Positions 17,086 to 26,596 are shown, counted from the first letter of the stretch. The stretch is 64,000 nucleotides of DNA from Neobacillus sp. DY30 (GCF_030123065.1 NZ_CP126093.1:3912001-3976000); one strand, 5' to 3'. Translations and numbers: made by a program. The notes: a model not told the origin generated them from the letters alone.

Positions 17086-18246
17086 ATGGAGAATATCAGA
17101 ATTGGGATGGTCGGTTATAAATTTATGGGGAAAGCACATAGTCATGCATACCGTGATCTTCCTCTCTTTTTCCCAGACACCGTTCATCCTGAAATGAAGG
17201 TGATCTGTGGCCGCGACCCTCAAGGAGCAGCGACGGCAGCCAAACAATTTGGCTGGGAGGAATACACAACAGACTGGAGATCTCTCCTGGACAGAGACGA
17301 TATTGATTTAATCGATATAAATGCACCAAGCGATGTCCATAAAGAAATCACAATTGCTGCTGCACAAGCAGGCAAACACGTTTTTTGCGAAAAACCGTTA
17401 GCGCTTACATTAGAAGACTCTAGGGAAATGCTTCGTGTTGTTGAAGAGGCTGGGGTTAAGCATATGGTTGGATTTAATTACCGCTTTGCCCCTGCCGTCA
17501 TGCTTGCAAAAAAGCTTGTGGACGAAGGACGGCTTGGCAAGATCTATCATTTTCGTGCTTGGTTTCTACAAGATTGGCTCGTCGATGAAAACTTTCCATT
17601 AGCCTGGAGACTTCAGAAAGAAATCGCGGGTTCTGGTTCTCACGGAGATCTTGGTGCCCATCTAATCGATTTAGCGCACTATCTCATTGGGGATATTAGC
17701 GAAGTCATTGGAATGAACGAGACATTTATAAAAGAAAGACCTCTTCCTGCTCACATGACAGGGCTGTCAGCGAAAGTCAGTGATAGCAATGAAAAAGGAG
17801 AAGTAACGGTGGATGACGCTACCCTCTTCTTGGCACGATTTGCAAATGGAACGTTAGGAAGCTTTGAAGCTACTCGTTTTGCTGCCGGACACCGCTGTAC
17901 GAATTCATTCGAAATTAATGGAAGTAAAGGCAGTGTCATCTTTGACTTTGAACGGATGAATGAACTGCAGGTTTATTTTGTTGATGACAAAGAGGATGTC
18001 CAAGGCTTCCGCCGTGTCTTAGCGACTGACCCTCCTCATGCGTTTGCGCAAAACTGGTGGCCGCCTGGTCACACAATTGGATATGAACATACCTTTATTC
18101 ATGAAGTGGTGGAACTAATGGAGTCTTTCCGTGAAAACCGACAGCCCATTCCAAACTTCCGTGATGGCGTCAAGTGCCAGGAGGTTTTAGAAGCAGTTGA
18201 TTTATCGATTGAAAAACGACAATGGATTCGAATTTCTGATGTCTAA
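17086..18246 (+). CDS. Gfo/Idh/MocA family oxidoreductase
   Basis: 386 residues, NAD(P)-dependent dehydrogenase acting on a sugar or sugar derivative. Rossmann start RIGMVGYKFMGKAHSHAY, then the signature HVFCEKPLALTLEDS with the catalytic-type lysine (EKP, about residue 101), then FNYRFAPAVMLAKKLVDEGRLGK. The C-terminal substrate domain has SGSHGDLGAHLIDLAHYLIG. ATG at 17086 has AAAGGAG. It is the first gene of a three-gene operon with a ThuA-like gene and a second oxidoreductase of the same superfamily, which resembles pathways for disaccharides or inositol-type compounds. Exact substrate unknown. Confidence 0.88.
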   Translation: MENIRIGMVGYKFMGKAHSHAYRDLPLFFPDTVHPEMKVICGRDPQGAATAAKQFGWEEYTTDWRSLLDRDDIDLIDINAPSDVHKEITIAAAQAGKHVFCEKPLALTLEDSREMLRVVEEAGVKHMVGFNYRFAPAVMLAKKLVDEGRLGKIYHFRAWFLQDWLVDENFPLAWRLQKEIAGSGSHGDLGAHLIDLAHYLIGDISEVIGMNETFIKERPLPAHMTGLSAKVSDSNEKGEVTVDDATLFLARFANGTLGSFEATRFAAGHRCTNSFEINGSKGSVIFDFERMNELQVYFVDDKEDVQGFRRVLATDPPHAFAQNWWPPGHTIGYEHTFIHEVVELMESFRENRQPIPNFRDGVKCQEVLEAVDLSIEKRQWIRISDV

Positions 18247-18276
18247 AATATAAAACAAACAAAGGAGTGCATAGTT

Positions 18277-19014
18277 ATGACAAAAAAAGCATTAATCGTT
18301 TGGGGCGGCTGGGATGGGCACGAGCCAGAACAGGTAGCTGAAATCTTTAAAGGAATCCTTGAGGAAGAAAACTTCCAAGTGGAAGTATCCAATTCACTTG
18401 ACTCCTATGCCGACAAGGAAAAGCTGAAAGAATTGGATCTCATCATCCCTCACTGGACTATGGGAGAAATTCAAAAAAAATATGTTCTCAATATCTCCGA
18501 AGCCATTGCCGCTGGTGTAGGTTTAGCTGGGTGTCATGGCGGCATGTGTGATTCGTTCCGAAATAGTGTGGACTGGCAATTTATGACGGGTGGTAATTGG
18601 GTGGCCCATCCCGGAAATGATGGTGTCGAATACATGGTCAATATTAAGCATTCCTCAAGTCCATTACTAGAAGGTCTTTCTGATTTTAAAGTGGTTAGTG
18701 AACAATATTACCTTCACTATGATCCCGCTGTTGAAGTGTTAGCGACAACACGCTTCCCAGTTTTTCACGGTCCACATGCAACCAATAAGGCTGTCGATAT
18801 GCCTGTTGTTTGGACGAAACGCTGGGGCTTAGGCAATGTTTTTTATAGTTCACTCGGTCATCAAGCCAACATCATTGCCATGCCGGAAGTCTCGCTCATC
18901 ATGCGCCGAGGATTCTTGTGGGCTGCTGACGGAAAGACACGCTCAAAAGAATTCGATGTTGAGTCGATTTATGGAAATATTCGAAGCTATACAGGAATGG
19001 GAGACAGTCAATAA
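18277..19014 (+). CDS. ThuA-like domain protein
   Basis: 245 residues of the ThuA/glutamine-amidotransferase-like fold. Visible features: KALIVWGGWDGHEPEQVAEI at the start, LVIPHWTMGEI-like DLIIPHWTMGEI, GVGLAGCHGGMCDSF, the HPGNDGVEYMVNI segment and PVVWTKRWGLGNVFYSSLGH near the end. ThuA proteins act in trehalose and other disaccharide catabolism with 3-keto-sugar intermediates; the mechanism is not settled for most members. It sits 30 nt after the first oxidoreductase and 53 nt before the second, with strong ribosome binding sites, so one transcript is likely. Confidence 0.88.
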   Translation: MTKKALIVWGGWDGHEPEQVAEIFKGILEEENFQVEVSNSLDSYADKEKLKELDLIIPHWTMGEIQKKYVLNISEAIAAGVGLAGCHGGMCDSFRNSVDWQFMTGGNWVAHPGNDGVEYMVNIKHSSSPLLEGLSDFKVVSEQYYLHYDPAVEVLATTRFPVFHGPHATNKAVDMPVVWTKRWGLGNVFYSSLGHQANIIAMPEVSLIMRRGFLWAADGKTRSKEFDVESIYGNIRSYTGMGDSQ

Positions 19015-19067
19015 GCTGTGATGGATGCAGAATAGAAAGTTGATTAATAATTATTTGGAGGTCCTTT

Positions 19068-20162
19068 ATGGAAAAACTTAAAATCGGTATCATTGGATGC
19101 GGAAATATTAGTTCTATTTATATGGAAAACTGTCAGAAATTCCCTCACCTCGAGCTTATCGCCTGTGCCGATCTTGATCTAGAACGTGCCCAGTCCCAAG
19201 CAGACAAGTACGGTATCCCTAAAGCGATGTCAGTAGTTGAGCTGCTTTCTGACCCAGAAATTCAACTCATCATCAATTTAACAATTCCAAAAGCCCATGC
19301 CTCTGTCTGTATCCAAGCACTTGAAGCAGGTAAGCATGTTTATACAGAAAAACCACTTGCCGTGACACGTGAAGAAGGAAAACAAATTCTAGAAACTGCC
19401 AAGAAGAAAAATCTCCTTGTTGGCAGTGCTCCGGACACCTTCCTCGGTGCTGGTATTCAAACAGCAATTCATGTCATCGAACAAGGTGAAATTGGTCAAC
19501 CCATTGGGGCATCTGCCTTCATGATTTGCCGCGGACACGAACATTGGCATCCAGACCCTGCCTTCTATTATGATATTGGCGGCGGACCTATGTTCGATAT
19601 GGGACCGTATTACTTAACAGCATTAGTTGCCCTCTTAGGACCAATAAAACGAATTTCCGGATCCGCTCGTATAAGTTATCCAGAACGAACTGTGCTTAGC
19701 CAGCCTAAAGCAGGTACAAAAATCGAAGTATCGATTCCTACCCACATCTCAGGTGTGATCGATTTTGATTCGGGCGTAATCGGAACAATTACAACAAGTT
19801 TTGATGCGTTCGGCGGTACTTCCCTCCCGCCAATTGAAATCTACGGAAGTGAAGGGACGTTACTTGTTCCCGATCCCAATACATTCGGGGGTCCTGTTAA
19901 AATTAGAAAACGAGATGAAGCTGAATTTAGAGATGTCCCTCTCGCCTATGGCTACCTACAAAACAGTCGAGGACTTGGTGTGGCGGACATGGCCAAAGCG
20001 ATTCTTGAAGGCGGAAATTATCGAGCAAATGGAGAATTAGCGTATCATGTATTGGAAGCGATGCATGGATTCCATGATTCCTCGGATCGTGGTCAGCACT
20101 ATATCATGGAAAGTACGTGCAGCCGTCCGGAATCAGTACCTTATGAATTGCAGGCTAAATAA
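19068..20162 (+). CDS. Gfo/Idh/MocA family oxidoreductase, second in operon
   Basis: 364 residues. Rossmann start LKIGIIGCGNISSIYMENC, signature HVYTEKPLAVTREEG (EKP lysine about residue 93), and the C-terminal domain with YYDIGGGPMFDMGPYYLTALVALLGPI. It differs clearly from the first oxidoreductase (about half of obvious positions), so the two probably catalyse separate redox steps on one sugar, such as oxidation to a 3-keto form and later reduction. GGAGG precedes ATG 19068. The operon ends at the terminator 20248-20282. Confidence 0.88.
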   Translation: MEKLKIGIIGCGNISSIYMENCQKFPHLELIACADLDLERAQSQADKYGIPKAMSVVELLSDPEIQLIINLTIPKAHASVCIQALEAGKHVYTEKPLAVTREEGKQILETAKKKNLLVGSAPDTFLGAGIQTAIHVIEQGEIGQPIGASAFMICRGHEHWHPDPAFYYDIGGGPMFDMGPYYLTALVALLGPIKRISGSARISYPERTVLSQPKAGTKIEVSIPTHISGVIDFDSGVIGTITTSFDAFGGTSLPPIEIYGSEGTLLVPDPNTFGGPVKIRKRDEAEFRDVPLAYGYLQNSRGLGVADMAKAILEGGNYRANGELAYHVLEAMHGFHDSSDRGQHYIMESTCSRPESVPYELQAK

Positions 20163-20247
20163 GCGCCTATTAATTCTTAGCACTACACGAAAATCAACAA
20201 TGAATAATAACAGAGCTAAAAATAAAAACCGGTCAATGACCAGTCGG

Positions 20248-20282
20248 ATTGTCGAGAAGGGTATTTCTCGGCAATTTTTTAA
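20248..20282 (+). terminator. Terminator of the oxidoreductase/ThuA operon
   Basis: ATTGTCGAGAA and TTCTCGGCAAT form an 11-bp stem with a GGGTAT-type loop, followed by TTTTTTAATTTT. The remaining gap 20163-20464 between the convergent operon and AraC gene shows nothing else. Confidence 0.88.
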
Positions 20283-20464
20283 TTTTATCTTAGTACTCTA
20301 ACTTATTCTTGGATTTTCATCATTGCCAAACTTCATCGTACTTTCCCTTAGGCTATTTCTTTCCTAGTTCAACTTAATAAATCACATTGGAGTTAAAAAA
20401 ATTCCCACAAAGCTTGGATTAAGCAACATTTGTGCATTTCCTCTTTGCAGTATAGAGTGCTCGG

Positions 20465-21352
20465 TCAGCTTTTCATATTCGTTTTTGCATGTTTAGGCGA
20501 TAATCTATATTGGTACGGGGATACGCCTGTATTCTTTTTAAAAACACGCCAGAAATGAACATTGTTAGCATACCCCACCTTATTCGCGATTTGGTTCACT
20601 TTCATGGTCGTTTCAGTTAAAAATCTTTTTGCTTCATTAATACGGATTGCATGTAAGTAGTCAATAAAACTACATCCCGTATATTTTTTAAATAACCTAC
20701 TGATATACTGCTCATTTAAATGGAAATGATGAGCTAGTAAAGCAAGTGATATGTTAGTTGCATATTCTTTGTTTATAAATGTGATAATCTTCCCAATTTC
20801 ATTTCTACCTGTCATTTGTTGGTTATTGGGAGCTTTAGTTGTTTTTTTGGGGCTTACCACTTCTAACAATCTACTACTTTCAATCAATAATTGAGACAAT
20901 AGTGATCTCAGATAAATATCCCTTTCCTTTAGATTCATTTGATATTCCTCAAATAGTCTCATAATAATGCTGTTGATTAATGCCTTTTTATTTGGAGGAA
21001 TAGGCAAAACATGTGGGCCTTTTTCAAAAAGTTGCTTTAACAAATGATGTTCGCTTGAATTTAAAAAGCACTCACGGAAATTAATGACTACGCGCTCATA
21101 CCCCTGATTGTTCTTACCTAACGTTTTATGAATCACATTTTTATCAATAAAGACTAAATTCTGGTTCTCTACCATGTACTTTTCTCCATTAATTACATAA
21201 ATCCGTTCTCCTTCATTTAAATAATAAATTTCGTAATCCTGGTGCAGGTGTTGTGTTGACATTGATGGATGGTGTCCAATAAATCGATCTATGTAAAATG
21301 GTTGCTCACGCAAAGAGACACTTACTTTTTGTATCACAGTTAATACCTCCAA
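20465..21352 (-). CDS. AraC family transcriptional regulator
   Basis: 295 residues. N-terminal cupin-type domain with HLHQDYEIYYLNEGERIYVI (about 36-55); C-terminal AraC domain (about 185-285) with SLALLAHHFHLNEQYISRLFKKY and VNQIANKVGYANNVHFWRVFKK, followed by the typical GVSPYQYR. It is divergent from the pectate lyase gene, separated by 499 bp, and is the probable pectin or oligogalacturonide sensor for it. It is convergent with the ThuA operon, so control of that operon is less likely. Confidence 0.88.
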   Translation of the reverse strand: MEVLTVIQKVSVSLREQPFYIDRFIGHHPSMSTQHLHQDYEIYYLNEGERIYVINGEKYMVENQNLVFIDKNVIHKTLGKNNQGYERVVINFRECFLNSSEHHLLKQLFEKGPHVLPIPPNKKALINSIIMRLFEEYQMNLKERDIYLRSLLSQLLIESSRLLEVVSPKKTTKAPNNQQMTGRNEIGKIITFINKEYATNISLALLAHHFHLNEQYISRLFKKYTGCSFIDYLHAIRINEAKRFLTETTMKVNQIANKVGYANNVHFWRVFKKNTGVSPYQYRLSPKHAKTNMKS

Positions 21353-21674
21353 ATTTTAAGGAGTCAACGAAAATCTATTTAGGCTGATGTTGTCCTTAAT
21401 CAAGTTAGATTCGTCCATTCTGTCGCTGTACCTTATACATTTATCAAACTTCCATGTATTTCCTTCCTCATTTAAACAATCACTACTTTCTTCCTACTTC
21501 AAGTAGATTAATTGTAGACGGTACGCTTACAAAATAGTCATAAAGTAGCCCCTTTTTTATTTAACTCTTTTTTGGCATTCCATCCAGAACTCATAAAGGA
21601 TTAGAGCCTCCCTAACGCATACTCATTTCAGCTTGTCAGAAGCATCTGACATTAAGCAAAGCAGAAATACGAAT

Positions 21675-21713
21675 TTGTAAACATTTGCAGTTTATACCTA
21701 CAAAATATGTAAT
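21675..21713 (+). promoter_or_regulatory. Pectate lyase promoter with overlapping cre-like site
   Basis: -35 TTGCAG (21685-21690), 17-bp spacer, -10 TGTAAT (21708-21713). TTGTAAACATTTGCAG at 21675-21690 matches the catabolite-responsive element pattern WTGNAANCGNWNNCAW except for A instead of G in the centre and the last base. It overlaps the -35, which suits CcpA repression. The rest of the 499-bp gap 21353-21851 shows no gene or clear structure. Confidence 0.5.
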
Positions 21714-21851
21714 AGAGAGGTTGCTATACTTAAGTGGTGATAATGAATACGGTTACAAAAATAACTTATGGCTTTAAGGAGGTGAGGTTTGGCGGAATGT
21801 TACATCCAGACATACATATGTTTTTATAAATTTTTAGAAGGTGGTAATGCT

Positions 21852-23525
21852 ATGAGATTTAATAAGGCATTAATCTGGATATTGGTTCTATCATTTTTTA
21901 CTTCCTCCTTATTATTAGGAGGAAATGGTGTAGTTAATGCAGCTGAAATTGATTCCATCCCGCATACAAACAGAGCATTTAAAGATTACGACAATAGTTT
22001 TCTATCAGTATCTGGGTACGCATCATTAGGAGTTAAAGACAGAAGCCAATACATTGATACTTCCAATTATCGTCAGGTTAAAACAGAAAGAGAGTTTTTG
22101 CAGGCCATTTTGGATGCACAAGCTGGAAATGTGAAAGTAATCGAAGTAGCGAAAGATTTGAACTTTGGTTGGACATCATTAAATCTAAGTTCAGATGAAG
22201 CCAAGAAATATCGTTTTATCACTAAATACCGGAATCCTATGAATGGATTTACAAATCCAAAAATAGCCTCCTCCGGTGTTTCACAATTAAATATAGATGG
22301 TGTTGATGGGTTAACGATCTTTTCAAAAAAAGGGCAAACCATTAGGTCTGTAGAAATAAAATTACAAAGATCGATGAATGATATTGTCTTAAGAAATCTC
22401 AATTTTGATGGAATGTGGCAATGGGATGATACTGGTAAACATAAGGAAGTGGGCTGGTCATTTATTAAGATAAATGGCGCGAATAATGTTTGGATTGACC
22501 ATTGTAAATTTACCATTGCATCGGATGGATTAATCGATACAGAAAATGGCGGCTCCAATATTACGATTTCTTGGTCTGAATTCGGGCTACCTGCAAATGA
22601 GAATCCACCAGAAGATAGTGATATTTATCAGTCGATTCAGTTTATGGAAGAAAAATATGCTTCAAATGAACTGAATTATGATAGTGTGTACTATAACATG
22701 CGAAATGGTGGTGCCACCAAAGAACAAATCATGGCATATGCAGCCTATCATAGTAAGGTTCATTTATCAGGTTCAGGTGATAAAGACTATGTGAATTATG
22801 TTTCTAGTAGTGGAAATGAGATAAAAGATGGAAATCAAAGAATTCGTATCACGCTTGCCTATAACAGTTATACAAATGTTGGGCAACGAATCCCAATGGT
22901 ACGCCAAGGTACGGGTCATGCATACAACTTGTATTTGGACAATTCAACGCATAATGATGTTTTGGAGAATGTAAGCGCAATTGCAGAATATGGAACCGAT
23001 ACACTTTCCCGAGCACTTAATGCAAGGAATGGAGCGTCAATCGCAGCTGATACATCTGTATTCAATGACATTAACGAGCCAATCACAGGTGCTGAGATTC
23101 AAGGTTTAGATACAAGTAACATGGACGCACAATGGGCTGAACTATTCCAAAGCGCTTATAATAGAAATTTAATTGTAAACTCCAAAATCACTAATCAATA
23201 TGGGACGTATACAGGAAGCAGCTGGGACAATAATGGGGAAAATCTGTTCACAAAAGGATTTACATGGCATGACAAATCAACGATAGGAAATTGGGCATGG
23301 TCTTCTCAAATTGTGGGAATTGAAAATATGAGTAAAACGAATCCACCGATAGATCCATTTACCTTCGAATATATGTATGACGAAGTGCTACCTTACACTT
23401 ATAACGTGCTTCCTTTGGATAGTGTAGTACCTACACTTACAAAACATGCAGGTGCTAACAAAGTGAATATGAGCCCAATCGGTTGGTTAAAAACAGATTA
23501 CAGCTCCAAGAATAAAGAGAATTAA
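21852..23525 (+). CDS. Secreted pectate lyase (polysaccharide lyase family 1)
   Basis: 557 residues from ATG 21852, preceded by AAGGTGG; a TTG-initiated extension to 21789 would spoil the signal peptide. Signal peptide MRFNKALIWILVLSFFTSS with cleavage likely after VNA near residue 35. The parallel beta-helix lyase domain shows NVWIDHCKF (family WiDH motif), SDGLIDTENGGSNITISWSEF-type Ca-binding region and RIPMVRQGTGHAYNLYLDN (the family PxVR...GxxHxxN motif with catalytic Arg). It cleaves polygalacturonate by beta-elimination outside the cell. A roughly 80-residue insertion before the RxGxxH motif makes it longer than the usual 400-450 residues. Probably controlled by the divergent AraC gene. 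Confidence 0.92.
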   Translation: MRFNKALIWILVLSFFTSSLLLGGNGVVNAAEIDSIPHTNRAFKDYDNSFLSVSGYASLGVKDRSQYIDTSNYRQVKTEREFLQAILDAQAGNVKVIEVAKDLNFGWTSLNLSSDEAKKYRFITKYRNPMNGFTNPKIASSGVSQLNIDGVDGLTIFSKKGQTIRSVEIKLQRSMNDIVLRNLNFDGMWQWDDTGKHKEVGWSFIKINGANNVWIDHCKFTIASDGLIDTENGGSNITISWSEFGLPANENPPEDSDIYQSIQFMEEKYASNELNYDSVYYNMRNGGATKEQIMAYAAYHSKVHLSGSGDKDYVNYVSSSGNEIKDGNQRIRITLAYNSYTNVGQRIPMVRQGTGHAYNLYLDNSTHNDVLENVSAIAEYGTDTLSRALNARNGASIAADTSVFNDINEPITGAEIQGLDTSNMDAQWAELFQSAYNRNLIVNSKITNQYGTYTGSSWDNNGENLFTKGFTWHDKSTIGNWAWSSQIVGIENMSKTNPPIDPFTFEYMYDEVLPYTYNVLPLDSVVPTLTKHAGANKVNMSPIGWLKTDYSSKNKEN

Positions 23526-23591
23526 TAAATCTTTCGTAATCGGAAAGCTTCCGCTTAACACCTTGTTTAGCGGATTTTGCGAAAAACAAAA

Positions 23592-23633
23592 AACACCTAC
23601 AAATGTTGATATAGCAATGTTTGCAGGTGTTTT
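23592..23633. terminator. Terminator after the pectate lyase, bidirectional
   Basis: AACACCTACAAATGTTG pairs with CAATGTTTGCAGGTGTT (about 17 bp, one mismatch, two wobbles). T-runs occur on both sides, so it can also end the lipoprotein gene transcript coming from the right. It is a relative of the hairpin at 15122-15162. Confidence 0.85.
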
Positions 23634-23728
23634 ATCGTTTATGAAATAATCTCATTATTTGATTTCTACCTGTTTTCCAACGCACTTAATCTATGTACTC
23701 TAAATTTGGCTAAAAGACCTGACTGGAC

Positions 23729-24193
23729 TTATTTATTCAAAAAGATATTTTCTAATGTCTTGGCAACTTCTTTATCTAAAGTTCCATATCCTTCTTTTTC
23801 ATTATTGCTAATAATTGTTGCCGTATCATTACTTTGTTTGAACCAAATCTGGTATTCAAATAATCTCTCGGGCATATTCGCATCATACTTGAAAAATAGG
23901 GTTGCCTTTACATCTTCTTTTCTTGCCATTTTTGGTTCCGCATTCGGTTCCCAGTTAACTTGTTTAAATGCTTTTCTTAACACATCTACTGTTTCCTCAT
24001 CCGTAATCATGAAAGCTTCTTCATAGGTATCATCTTCCTTAACTACTTCTACATCTACTCTAGTAAGTTGACTTAAATCATATTCAATCTGAGCCTTATT
24101 TGTACAGCCTGTTAAAAACAGTACAAAAATCATAAAGATGATACGGAAAACATTTGTTTTTTCCAATTTACTAGAAATGTCATTAACATTCAC
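23729..24193 (-). CDS. Putative lipoprotein of unknown function
   Basis: 154 residues from GTG 24193 with AAGGAGG 7 nt upstream. A hydrophobic segment (RIIFMIFVLFL) ends in the lipobox LTGC (Cys about residue 30), preceded by an unusually long polar N-terminus of about 16 residues. The mature part is acidic with no family motif I recognise. It is last in the row of minus-strand genes from the MarR regulator, 46 nt after the glycosylase gene. Confidence 0.7.
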   Translation of the reverse strand: MNVNDISSKLEKTNVFRIIFMIFVLFLTGCTNKAQIEYDLSQLTRVDVEVVKEDDTYEEAFMITDEETVDVLRKAFKQVNWEPNAEPKMARKEDVKATLFFKYDANMPERLFEYQIWFKQSNDTATIISNNEKEGYGTLDKEVAKTLENIFLNK

Positions 24194-24239
24194 CTGAACA
24201 CCTCCTTATCTAATGTAGGTTACCGTAAAAATCTCCCAA

Positions 24240-25016
24240 TCAACGTCTCGTGTACTTCCGTTTAAGTGAAATGATTTTACCGGACGAGGTTATTTCATAA
24301 AGGTTTTCGTAATCTTCAATTGGTTTCTTCGCTTCCTCCAGATGTATCCCCTTTTCGGATAAAAGATCGGCTATTGATTTGAAATGAACAACATAATCCC
24401 TATTGACTGTTTCCCACAAATATAGTGAAGCAATAGAATAATATGGTTTCCACTTCTCGGATTTTTGTGCTAAAAATTCTTTCCCATTTGTATCTTTGTC
24501 TGCTTGATATAACCATTTGCAAGCACGTTGAAGTCCAACATCACCGAACGACAAAACATTATTTCTTCCTAATGAAAAAATAAGAAACATTTCCGCAGTC
24601 CATTGTCCAATCCCTTTAATTTTTGTAAGTTCAGCAATTACTTCACCATTACTTAAATGATCTAAAAGCTCTAACTTAAGTTCATTAGACAAATATTTTT
24701 CAGTTAAATCCTTTATGTAATTAATTTTTGATTTTGAAACACCTGTCGCTCTTAATTGATCTATGGATGCATTATAAATGGATTGAGGGGTTATACCGTT
24801 ACAGAGTGCTTCTACCCTCCCTATAATCGTACCCGCAGCTTTTACGGAAAGTTGTTGTCCGATTATAGACTTTACAAGAGACTCATATCGATTTCCCCTA
24901 ATCGGGATTTCAATGTTCCCAATGATGTTAATCAATTTACCCATAGTATTATCCGATTTGCATAAAAACTGAACATCTTCGTTTTTTAAATTCGCTTCAA
25001 TTTTTACCTTCATCAC
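24240..25016 (-). CDS. DNA-3-methyladenine glycosylase II (AlkA-like, HhH-GPD family)
   Basis: 258 residues; removes alkylated bases from DNA in base-excision repair. The helix-hairpin-helix is LTKIKGIGQWTAEMFLIFSLG (about 128-148) and the catalytic Asp lies in the following SFGDVGLQRA. The substrate region includes SLVKSIIGQQLSVKAAG. Start GTG-ATG at 25016 has GAGGGA nearby. Its C-terminus extends about 40 residues beyond the GPD domain. It follows a GNAT gene by 28 nt in a MarR-headed cluster. Confidence 0.88.
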   Translation of the reverse strand: MMKVKIEANLKNEDVQFLCKSDNTMGKLINIIGNIEIPIRGNRYESLVKSIIGQQLSVKAAGTIIGRVEALCNGITPQSIYNASIDQLRATGVSKSKINYIKDLTEKYLSNELKLELLDHLSNGEVIAELTKIKGIGQWTAEMFLIFSLGRNNVLSFGDVGLQRACKWLYQADKDTNGKEFLAQKSEKWKPYYSIASLYLWETVNRDYVVHFKSIADLLSEKGIHLEEAKKPIEDYENLYEITSSGKIISLKRKYTRR

Positions 25017-25044
25017 TTTTCCCTCAATTGTTTTTTTCTTTATC

Positions 25045-25707
25045 TCAAACGGTCTTCACCATATAATCATACAGATGTTCATTAATTTTGATTTCTTTTT
25101 CATCCTTAAAGCCGATCTGCTCGTATAGCTTCTTTGCGTACGGATTATCTTTAGCCACATTTAGAGAGAGTCTTGAATATCCCTTTTGTATTGCTGTTTT
25201 TTCGGCTTCTTTTAGAAGTATTGATCCAATTCCATTACCTCTTAACCGTTCTTTAACACACACGGTGTCAATATAAAAATCACTCTCGTCAGCCTCTTTA
25301 TCCAAGGAGATCATTTCATTCCTTCTTTTCATTCTTAATCGTTTTAAGATTGGCTCGTCTAATTGAGATGCAACCTCTCCTGGATAAGTAATCACGACCC
25401 CTACTACTTCTCCAAAAACATCTGCAACAATCGTATTCTGATAGCTTAAACGATTATTCTCTTCGCGAAAGAAATCCGCCAGCGTTTCACGGATATTTTC
25501 TATCTTCGTTTGTCCAGTTAACTTCTCGGCTATATCACCAATTGCAATATGAATGAGTTCCGCAGCTTTCTTGGCGTCCTTTTTCACTGCTCCCCTTAAC
25601 CTTAAATCTTGGGCAATGATTTCTTCCCAAGTCATTAAGTTTTCGTCAGAATCTTCCTTAAAATATTGGGTTTGTTTATAGCGTTTTGTTTTTGCTTTTA
25701 TCTTCAA
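25045..25707 (-). CDS. GNAT family N-acetyltransferase
   Basis: About 220 residues if translation starts at TTG 25707, which has GGAGGG 6 nt upstream; this start overlaps the end of the NmrA-like gene by 32 nt. A frame open to 25770 exists but has no better site. The acetyl-CoA-binding motif A is VCVKERLRGNGIGSILLKEAEK, followed by LSLNVAKDNPYAKKLYEQIGF (motif B). Substrate unknown. The overlap implies translational coupling in the MarR cluster. Confidence 0.8.
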   Translation of the reverse strand: MKIKAKTKRYKQTQYFKEDSDENLMTWEEIIAQDLRLRGAVKKDAKKAAELIHIAIGDIAEKLTGQTKIENIRETLADFFREENNRLSYQNTIVADVFGEVVGVVITYPGEVASQLDEPILKRLRMKRRNEMISLDKEADESDFYIDTVCVKERLRGNGIGSILLKEAEKTAIQKGYSRLSLNVAKDNPYAKKLYEQIGFKDEKEIKINEHLYDYMVKTV

Positions 25708-26596
25708 CAATTTCCCTCCGTACTGTTGTCCCATTATCATTTTTAAAAAAATGCTGATAATCCTTAACATATTGTCTAAATGTAATAGGCTTCCGTTTTA
25801 ATAGCCTCTCTACCTTATCTGTCACATTTTTCGCATTCCCTAACCGGGTCATGGTGTATAATACCGTCATTACATTAGCAAAGTTTCTAGGTGTACCTCT
25901 TGCAATAAGCTTTTTTCTAAATTCTATTATACCGGGATTTTGATAGGTGATTTTACGTTTAAGTACATCCGACATAATCGATGCAGCTTCGTAATAAGTA
26001 ATAGCTTCGCTGCCTGTGAGGGTATAAGCCTTATAAAAGTGCCCATCTTCTGTTAAACAGACAGCGGCCACTTCAGCAATGTCTCTCGTATCGATAAAAC
26101 TCGTTTTGGCTTTTCCAACAGGCATAAACAATTCATTTCTAAGGAGTACATCTTCGCGGTGAGTGGTATTTAAATTTTGCATAAAAAAGCTAGGTCTTAA
26201 AAAAGTATACTGAAATTCCAAATTACGAATCAAATCTTCAATTTTCCGGTGAGGGACAACAGGTTTTTTTTCTACCCCTAGTAAAGAAACAAACACAATA
26301 TGGTTAACCCCCAATTTTTTTGCTTCGTTCAAAAAAGGAAGCATATCTTCTTTCGGTTTCGCTAAATGAGGCGGCCTCATTAAAAATATCTTTGATACTC
26401 CTTCTAATGCTTGAGGATATGTATCTTTCCTTAAAAAATCAAATTCTACCAGTTCTACATTTATATCAGAAAAGACTTTTTTACCTCTATCCAAATTTGT
26501 AACCGCAGCTTTTACCTTACCATCTCTCTTAATTAATTCTTCAACCACATGGCAACCTATATTTCCTGTTGAACCCGTTACTAAAATTTTAGTCAA
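25676..26596 (-). CDS. NmrA-like NAD(P)-binding protein (atypical SDR)
   Basis: 306 residues. N-terminal Rossmann motif ILVTGSTGNIGCHVVEELIKR, then VSKIFLMRPPHLAKP and HIVFVSLLGVEKK, and TFLRPSFFMQNL in the substrate region. The NmrA/quinone-oxidoreductase-like group includes redox sensors and NAD(P)H-dependent reductases. Two bases after the MarR gene, so cotranscribed with it. MarR-linked genes of this type often answer quinones or electrophiles, but that is inference. Confidence 0.82.
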   Translation of the reverse strand: MTKILVTGSTGNIGCHVVEELIKRDGKVKAAVTNLDRGKKVFSDINVELVEFDFLRKDTYPQALEGVSKIFLMRPPHLAKPKEDMLPFLNEAKKLGVNHIVFVSLLGVEKKPVVPHRKIEDLIRNLEFQYTFLRPSFFMQNLNTTHREDVLLRNELFMPVGKAKTSFIDTRDIAEVAAVCLTEDGHFYKAYTLTGSEAITYYEAASIMSDVLKRKITYQNPGIIEFRKKLIARGTPRNFANVMTVLYTMTRLGNAKNVTDKVERLLKRKPITFRQYVKDYQHFFKNDNGTTVRREIVEDKSKNKTL

